Positions 59,515 through 64,000 of a DNA stretch of 64,000 nt are shown piece by piece. The position numbers and the translations under genes are program-made. Position 1 is the first letter of the stretch. Each line of letters begins with the position of its first letter. The stretch is taken from NCBI GenBank assembly GCA_035555595.1, contig DATMGK010000099.1, forward strand, positions 1 to 64,000, written 5' to 3'. The notes beneath the pieces are model-generated. The model was not told the origin of the DNA. It made no database searches and saw only the letters and a program-made list of their open reading frames with translations. This stretch comes from Croceibacterium_A sp035555595 (GTDB lineage: Bacteria > Pseudomonadota > Alphaproteobacteria > Sphingomonadales > Sphingomonadaceae).

Positions 59515-60165
59515 TCAATCGCGGTCGGGCGCTCCGGGTGGGAAGTATGCGCGATAGGGGCGTGCGTCTTCCACGCAGCGTGAAACCGCGGGAAGGGCCA
59601 GCAGTTCCGCGCGCAGGGCGCCGAGTTGCGGGCAGTGTTCGGGTATTGGCTGCACCCAGTCGGCATAGAACAGCGATGGCGCCGCCGCGCACGTCACCAG
59701 CGAAACGTGCGGGGTCAGCACATTGACCGACAGCCAGCTTTCCAGCCAGTCATAGGCGCGCATCAGCCCCTCCTTGCCTGCGCTCACCTCACCGGAATCC
59801 GGGCTGTCCGGCGCAGCGATATAGGCGAATACAACGCGCTGCATGCTGGCCATCACGTAGTTGTCGAACACCCGGTCCAGCATTCGCGCCGATGCCGCCA
59901 GTGCAGGCTCCGGCGGGATCAGCGGCGCAGGGCCGGGGTGATGCAGGGCGAGGTATTCGACGATGGAGGTCGCCTCCACCACCGTCACCCCGCCGTCAGT
60001 CAACACCGGGAACTTCCCTGCCGGATGCGCCGCCTGCACGAAAGCGCCGTTCTCCGCGTGATCGGGCGAAACCTCGCGAAACTCGAACGGGGTGTCATTG
60101 GCGTAAAGCGGGATTAGCGCCTTCCAGGTGTAGGACGAGAATGGATGGCCATAGAGCGCCAGCAT
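59515..60165 (-). CDS. Glutathione S-transferase
   Basis: The 216-residue protein starts MLALYGHPFSSYTWKALIPLYANDTPFEF, with Ser in the active-site position (PFSSYT), then HPAGKFPVLTDGGVTVVEATSIVEYL for glutathione binding. The helical half has SLVTCAAAPSLFYADWVQP. It differs clearly from the neighbouring GST genes, so the cluster is a set of distinct paralogues, not a recent duplication. Its start shares one base with the stop of the DHFR-like gene (TGATG), which favours ATG at 60165 over the GTG a codon earlier. Confidence 0.88.
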   Translation of the reverse strand: MLALYGHPFSSYTWKALIPLYANDTPFEFREVSPDHAENGAFVQAAHPAGKFPVLTDGGVTVVEATSIVEYLALHHPGPAPLIPPEPALAASARMLDRVFDNYVMASMQRVVFAYIAAPDSPDSGEVSAGKEGLMRAYDWLESWLSVNVLTPHVSLVTCAAAPSLFYADWVQPIPEHCPQLGALRAELLALPAVSRCVEDARPYRAYFPPGAPDRD

Positions 60166-60836
60166 CACCAGGTCCCCGCAGCCAGCTTTGCACGCCGTTC
60201 CATCTCACGCGGGCTGGGGTCTGGCATGCCGAAGGAAACAGTGCGGATCGGCCCGGCTGGTTCATAAGTCGCCATCACCGTGCCATTGGGCGAAAGCCGC
60301 TGCTCAATCATTTTCCATGAACCGGCGGGCGTGCCTTCACCAAACAGCCGCTTTCCGCTGCCCAGAACGACCGGCCCGATGGTCAGCACCAGACGGTCGA
60401 TCAGCCCGCGTTGCAAAAGCTGCGGGTAAAGCGTTGAACTTCCCTGTATAACCAGATCCGGTCCATCGGTTTCCTTCAGCGCCGCCACTGCATCGATATC
60501 GGCAAGCCGGTGGCTGCCCTGCCATTCCAGCGGCTCTTCCGATCGGGTCAGCACGAACTTCTCGTTTTTGGCGAACAGCGCCGCGATGCCTTCGTCCTCT
60601 TCGATGGAGGTATAGGGCCAGTGCGCGGCGAAGATGTCGTATGTCCGTCGCCCCAGCAGCAGGTCGAATGGGGGCGAGAACAGGGTGTCGACCTGATTGC
60701 CAATCGCCTCTTCGAACAGCGCCGCCATCCAGCCGCCGTGTTCGAACCCGCCCTGATCGTCCTCCTCTGGCCCGCCAGGCGCCTGCATCACGCCATCCAG
60801 CGAGATGAAGGCGCCGCCGATGATCCTGCGCGGCAT
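60165..60836 (-). CDS. Dihydrofolate reductase-like protein (RibD C-terminal family)
   Basis: This 223-residue protein has the pattern of the RibD C-terminal/DHFR-like superfamily: GGAFISLDGVMQAPGG at the start, LLLGRRTYDIFAAHWPY, KFVLTRSEEPLEWQGS and DLVIQGSSTLYPQLLQRGLIDRLVLTIGPVVLGSGKRLF. Such proteins bind NADPH; most in this subgroup have no defined substrate and probably do not reduce dihydrofolate. ATG at 60836 lies 5 bases after the VOC gene. Confidence 0.88.
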   Translation of the reverse strand: MPRRIIGGAFISLDGVMQAPGGPEEDDQGGFEHGGWMAALFEEAIGNQVDTLFSPPFDLLLGRRTYDIFAAHWPYTSIEEDEGIAALFAKNEKFVLTRSEEPLEWQGSHRLADIDAVAALKETDGPDLVIQGSSTLYPQLLQRGLIDRLVLTIGPVVLGSGKRLFGEGTPAGSWKMIEQRLSPNGTVMATYEPAGPIRTVSFGMPDPSPREMERRAKLAAGTW

Positions 60837-60841
60837 GGCGG

Positions 60842-61321
60842 TCAGCCTTTCCGCGCTGTTTCGAGCGCGGCGATATCGATCTTCTTCATCGACATCATCG
60901 CCTCGAACACACGCCGGGCGGCTTCCCGGTCGGGGTTTTCGAAGTTTTCGACCAGGATGCGTGGGGTGATCTGCCACGATACGCCCCACTTGTCCTTGCA
61001 CCAGCCGCACATCGATTCCTGTCCGCCATTGCCGACGATGGCGTTCCAGTATCGGTCGGTCTCTTCCTGATCCTCGGTGATGATCTGGAACGAGAACGCC
61101 TCGCTCTGCTTGAAATGCGGCCCACCGTTGAGACCGAGACACGGAATGCCCCTCACGGTGAATTCCACGGTCAGCGGATCGCCTTCTTTGGACGAAGGGC
61201 TGTCGGCGGGCGATTTATGCACCGTGCCGACGGAACTGTCGGGAAAGACCTCGGCATAGAAGCGCGCGGCCTCTTCCGCATCTTTCTCATACCACAGGCA
61301 TATCAGGGCCTTGCCGGTCAT
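60842..61321 (-). CDS. VOC family protein (PhnB-like)
   Basis: This 159-residue protein matches the PhnB-like VOC group often labelled 3-demethylubiquinone methyltransferase-like: ICLWYEKDAEEAARFYAEVFPDSSV, LTVEFTVRGIPCLGLNGGPHFKQSEAFSFQI and WNAIVGNGGQESMCGWCKDKWGVSWQI. Metal ligands typical of active VOC enzymes are not all present, so the function is unclear. It is the third gene of the run from 62538, 21 bases after the DUF1428 gene. Confidence 0.87.
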   Translation of the reverse strand: MTGKALICLWYEKDAEEAARFYAEVFPDSSVGTVHKSPADSPSSKEGDPLTVEFTVRGIPCLGLNGGPHFKQSEAFSFQIITEDQEETDRYWNAIVGNGGQESMCGWCKDKWGVSWQITPRILVENFENPDREAARRVFEAMMSMKKIDIAALETARKG

Positions 61322-61342
61322 GGCTCATTCCTTTCGCGGGTA

Positions 61343-62059
61343 TCAACGACCTCTGGTCACGATGGGTGAGAAGCCGCCCCAGAACATGCGGCTGCCGTCG
61401 AAAAGGTCGGCATTGAAGTCCTGCTTCATCCGGTCATCTTCCATGACTTTGGACCAGCCTTCGTTGCGGGTCTGCTCGTCCGGCCATTCGATGAAGGAGA
61501 AGACCACGGCCTCTCCGTCCTGTGCTTCGACGGCGCGCTTGAAGTCGGTCACTTTGCCGTCGGGCACATCCACGCCCCACGCCTCGACATCCCGAACCGC
61601 GCCGTGATCCAGGAAAACCTCCGCTGCGCGAACCGCCGCCTCGCGATAGGCTTCGCGTTTTTCCGTTGGCACTGGGATGATGATACCGTCGAAATAACTG
61701 CCGGTGGCGCTGCCTTCGTTCAGAATCGGCTCGAACCCGCCGAAAACCATGCGCTTTCCATCGAAAGGCATGTCTTCCATTTCCTTCATGCGGGGGTCGG
61801 CCATCATCTTTTCATGGCTGGCGTCTGCCGTGGCCTTGTCCGGCCATATGACCCACGAGAAGACCACCTTCTCGCCCGGCTCCAGCTTCACGGATCGGCG
61901 GAAATCGGTCCGCTTGCCATCGGCCACGTCTGCTTCCCAAGCCTCGACATGTTCGGTCGCGCCGTAATCATGGGCGATGGGCCAGAACTTCTCGGCCACC
62001 TCGCGATAGGCGTCTTTGCTGTCGGCGGGCACTGGAACGATAAAACCCTGAATATACAT
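61343..62059 (-). CDS. Protein with two tandem DUF1428 domains
   Basis: The 238-residue protein holds two copies of a domain usually found alone at about 120 residues. Copy 1 (residues 1-115) has GFIVPVPADSKDAYREVAEKFWPIAHDYGATEHVEAWEADV and FDGKRMVFGGFEPIL. Copy 2 (about 121-238) has GIIIPVPTEKREAYREAAVRAAEVFLDHGAVRDVEAWGVDV and FDGSRMFWGGFSPIV. DUF1428 belongs to the dimeric alpha-beta barrel fold, where two units make one active site, so this looks like a single-chain dimer. No reaction is known. Confidence 0.9.
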   Translation of the reverse strand: MYIQGFIVPVPADSKDAYREVAEKFWPIAHDYGATEHVEAWEADVADGKRTDFRRSVKLEPGEKVVFSWVIWPDKATADASHEKMMADPRMKEMEDMPFDGKRMVFGGFEPILNEGSATGSYFDGIIIPVPTEKREAYREAAVRAAEVFLDHGAVRDVEAWGVDVPDGKVTDFKRAVEAQDGEAVVFSFIEWPDEQTRNEGWSKVMEDDRMKQDFNADLFDGSRMFWGGFSPIVTRGR

Positions 62060-62100
62060 GGTCGCTCTCCTCTGGTCGGTTATTGTTGGGTTCCTGCCAC

Positions 62101-62538
62101 TCAGCCCAGCGGCTGCTCGGCCACCGTCTCGCCTTCCGGCACGGCAGACATGTCCATGAAGGCGTTTTCCCAGATGTGGCCGTCCGGGTCTTCAAAACTG
62201 CGGCCGTACATGAAGCCCAGGTCCTGCTTCGGTGTGGGATCGGCCTTGCCGCCTGCGGCTACCGCCTTGGCGACAATATCCTCGACGTCTTCTGGGCTGT
62301 CCTGGCTCAGGGCGATCAGGACCTGCGCTGTCGTATGGGCGTCGGGAATGGTCTTGGGCGTAAAGGTTTTCCAGAAATCGTGCCGTAGCAGCATGACCAC
62401 GATTTCATCCGACCACGCCATCGCCGCAGCCTGATCGTTCGTGAACTGCGGGTTGTTGGTGAAGCCGACCGCCTCATAGAATTTCATCGACCGGGGCAGG
62501 TCGGTTACGGGCAGGTTGATGAAGCACATCCGGCTCAT
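62101..62538 (-). CDS. VOC family protein (glyoxalase/bleomycin resistance-like)
   Basis: The 145-residue protein has one paired beta-alpha-beta-beta-beta unit: CFINLPVTDLPRSMKFYEAVGF at the start and FMYGRSFEDPDGHIWENAFMD at the end, the latter with the conserved DPDGHxWE pattern carrying a metal-binding Glu. Substrate unknown. It is the first gene of the seven-gene operon and is divergent from the HxlR regulator with 75 bases between. Confidence 0.88.
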   Translation of the reverse strand: MSRMCFINLPVTDLPRSMKFYEAVGFTNNPQFTNDQAAAMAWSDEIVVMLLRHDFWKTFTPKTIPDAHTTAQVLIALSQDSPEDVEDIVAKAVAAGGKADPTPKQDLGFMYGRSFEDPDGHIWENAFMDMSAVPEGETVAEQPLG

Positions 62539-62597
62539 GATCTCTCTCCTCTCGGAATCGCTTTTCGACTCGGACCTTGCGATTCGTGACGCATAAG

Positions 62598-62612
62598 GTT
62601 ACCAATAGCAAC
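62598..62612. promoter_or_regulatory. Imperfect palindrome at the HxlR gene start
   Basis: The 15-base segment GTTACCAATAGCAAC is symmetric at 10 of 15 positions, with GTT and AAC ends, and stops one base short of the HxlR start codon. A further GTTAC occurs at 62619-62623 inside the gene. HxlR proteins bind such loose inverted repeats near their own promoters; binding here is inferred. There is no good ribosome binding site. Confidence 0.35.
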
Positions 62613-62613
62613 T

Positions 62614-63318
62614 ATGAAGTTACAAAAAGAAACTAAACCTCCTGAGGTCGCACAGGAGGCACACGGCAAGTGGTATCAGGACGCTTGCGGCGCCGCTTTC
62701 GCGATGGAACTGGTGGGTGAACGCTGGTCCATTCTGATCGTTCGCGAACTGATGCTGGGCGGGCGTCGCTTTTCCGATTTGCGCGCCAGCCTGCCCGGAA
62801 TATCGGCCAAGGTGTTGACGGAACGGCTGGGCGGGCTGGAGCGGGCGGGCGTGCTCGTGCGCCGCAAATTGCCGCCCCCGGCAGCAACGCAAATCTACGA
62901 GCTGACCGAATGGGGCTATCTGGCAGAACCTATTCTGCAAGAACTGGGGCGCTGGGCGGCTCGCTCGCCGGAACATGATCCGCAACTGCCGCTGTCACCA
63001 GTCAGCCTGATGCTCAGCCTGCGGACCATGATCGATCATGACGCGGCGCGTCATCTCGATGCCACAGCCGGTTTCACCGTTTGTGGAGAAAGCTTCCTGG
63101 CGGAACTGAAAGACGGCCGGATGCCAGTGCGCCGCGTGGATGGCCCTGCGGATGCCGATCTATGGTTCTCTGCTGAAGTGCCGCTCCCGCTTCTGCGCGT
63201 GTTCTACGGCAAACAGCCGCTGGAAGACGCGATGTCATCCGGCGTCGGCCTGACAGGCGACAGGGCACTGGCAGAACGCTTCGTGGCGCTGTTCTCGTTA
63301 CCGGCAAAGGTGGGCTGA
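62614..63318 (+). CDS. HxlR family regulator with SCP2-like C-terminal extension
   Basis: The 234-residue protein is nearly twice the usual HxlR length. Residues about 18-115 are the winged helix: YQDACGAAFAMELVGERWSILIVRELMLGGRRFSDLRASLPGISAKVLTERL. The Cys just before the domain is the position used as a redox switch in YodB/HypR-type members. Residues about 130-234 (DADLWFSAEVPLPLLRVFYGKQPLEDAMSSG and GLTGDRALAERFVALFSLP) look like an SCP2 sterol/lipid-binding fold. It is divergent from the detoxification operon, its probable target. ATG at 62614 is the only reasonable start. Confidence 0.85.
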   Translation: MKLQKETKPPEVAQEAHGKWYQDACGAAFAMELVGERWSILIVRELMLGGRRFSDLRASLPGISAKVLTERLGGLERAGVLVRRKLPPPAATQIYELTEWGYLAEPILQELGRWAARSPEHDPQLPLSPVSLMLSLRTMIDHDAARHLDATAGFTVCGESFLAELKDGRMPVRRVDGPADADLWFSAEVPLPLLRVFYGKQPLEDAMSSGVGLTGDRALAERFVALFSLPAKVG

Positions 63319-63331
63319 GGGGGCTACCCTC

Positions 63332-63973
63332 TCAGCCGCCCATTGCTGCGGCCAGCGTAGCCTTCTCGATTTCGGCCGCAGCCTGCCATCCTTCGCGCTG
63401 CTGCACCCGGCCATACCAGGCGGTCAGGCGGGGGTGGGTCTGCGGGTCGAGGTTCCACCCGCCATATCCCAGCGAACGCACCGCGCACGCCACGGCGATG
63501 TCACCGATCGTGAAATCTTCGTCCAGCCATCCGTCGCTTACGACTTGTTCCAGATAGTCCAGCGGCCGCTTCAGCGCCTGTTCGGCCGCCACGGCCGCGG
63601 CTTCATCACCATCCACGCCGAAGATGTTCGGGCGCAGGAAGCGGTTCAGGACAATCGGCGCGCCGGTGGGGACGCAAATGGTGTCGGCCACTTCCTCGAA
63701 CCAGATGGCCCGGGCGCGGGGCTCTGGCGCTGTGGGAAGCAGGGCAGGCTGCGGATATTTCGCTTCCAGATAAGTCACGATCGCGGTCGAATCCGCCATT
63801 GTGAAATCGCCGTCGCGGAAGGCCGGGATCTTGTGGAACGGGCTTGCCGCGGCGAATTCCGGATCGGGGTGCGATGGGTTGCTGGGGACGACCTCTGCAT
63901 CGAGGCCCTTTTCTTTCACCGTGACGAGAACCTTCCGCACGAACGGGGAAAGCGGAAATCCGTAGATCTTCAT
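63332..63973 (-). CDS. Glutathione S-transferase
   Basis: The 213-residue protein starts MKIYGFPLSPFVRKVLVTVKEKGLDAEVV (Ser active site in LSPFV), has NPSHPDPEFAAASPFHKIPAFRDGDFTMADSTAIVTYLEAKYP and a C-terminal half with EDFTIGDIAVACAVRSLGYGG. It resembles the GST group with Phi/Theta-like N-termini common in sphingomonads. It converges with the HxlR gene, with stops 13 bases apart. The remaining 27 bases to the window end are its upstream region. Confidence 0.9.
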   Translation of the reverse strand: MKIYGFPLSPFVRKVLVTVKEKGLDAEVVPSNPSHPDPEFAAASPFHKIPAFRDGDFTMADSTAIVTYLEAKYPQPALLPTAPEPRARAIWFEEVADTICVPTGAPIVLNRFLRPNIFGVDGDEAAAVAAEQALKRPLDYLEQVVSDGWLDEDFTIGDIAVACAVRSLGYGGWNLDPQTHPRLTAWYGRVQQREGWQAAAEIEKATLAAAMGG

Positions 63974-64000
63974 GTCGAATCGTCTCCCAGCGCGCACCCG

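Noticed and set aside
1..64000. CRISPR arrays, insertion sequences, prophage genes
   Set aside because: No regularly spaced repeats, transposase or phage-like genes were found on either strand.

Overview
The window is GC-rich, densely coded and chromosomal in character. It looks like an alphaproteobacterium of the order Sphingomonadales. The reasons are four large TonB-dependent receptors, a UrcA-family protein, MipZ, the infA-maf-ribonuclease E/G-like-yacG order beside a tRNA-Phe, DUF2794, Hda, and a H+-pumping pyrophosphatase of K+-independent type. No phage, plasmid, insertion sequence or CRISPR array is visible. The genus cannot be fixed from the sequence alone.

Layout. Bases 1-6.3 kb carry the end of a cardiolipin synthase gene, purN (fused to a YjbR domain) and purM on the minus strand, then a DUF2066-like protein, hda, cysE and DUF2794 on the plus strand, then gph. 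From 6.4 to 12.7 kb, glmU and glmS are separated by a small VapBC-type toxin-antitoxin pair with its own palindrome, followed by a GGDEF-EAL signalling protein. From 12.8 to 17.8 kb lie purQ, purS, an M16 peptidase, a tiny membrane ORF and purC. Together the pur genes here cover formylglycinamide ribotide synthesis (QS), AIR synthesis (M), SAICAR synthesis (C) and the GAR formyl transfer (N).

From 18 to 36 kb is an accessory nutrient-uptake region. A TonB receptor is followed by an Rrf2 regulator, a YezD-like 56-residue protein (too short for usual ORF cut-offs) and a second TonB receptor. Then comes a divergent locus arranged around one palindrome at 28686-28707. The minus arm has an SMP-30-like lipoprotein, an MFS transporter, a periplasmic protein of unknown role and a di-heme peroxidase. 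The plus arm has a TonB receptor, a PQQ/heme alcohol dehydrogenase and a secreted protein made of two copies of one domain. I infer uptake and periplasmic oxidation of an unidentified alcohol.

From 36 to 55 kb the content is mainly housekeeping: tRNA-Phe, yacG, RNase E/G-like, maf, infA, mipZ, uvrC, tesB, hppA, thiL, nusB, hisD and hisG. Three things stand out: an unusual TonB-receptor-like protein with a Gly/Pro/Cys-rich repeat insert, two paralogous desaturase genes around a 64-residue membrane protein, and CtrA-like sites in front of mipZ and the desaturases. From 55 to 64 kb there is a thiol/electrophile-themed region: bolA-GST-pirin, a J-domain protein, and a compact seven-gene operon (VOC, double DUF1428, VOC, DHFR-like, two GSTs, GFA) divergent from an HxlR regulator that has an SCP2-like tail. 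A fourth GST gene follows.

The only stretch over 300 bases without a firm gene is 16669-17013, which holds a possible 41-codon membrane ORF and otherwise nothing I recognise.
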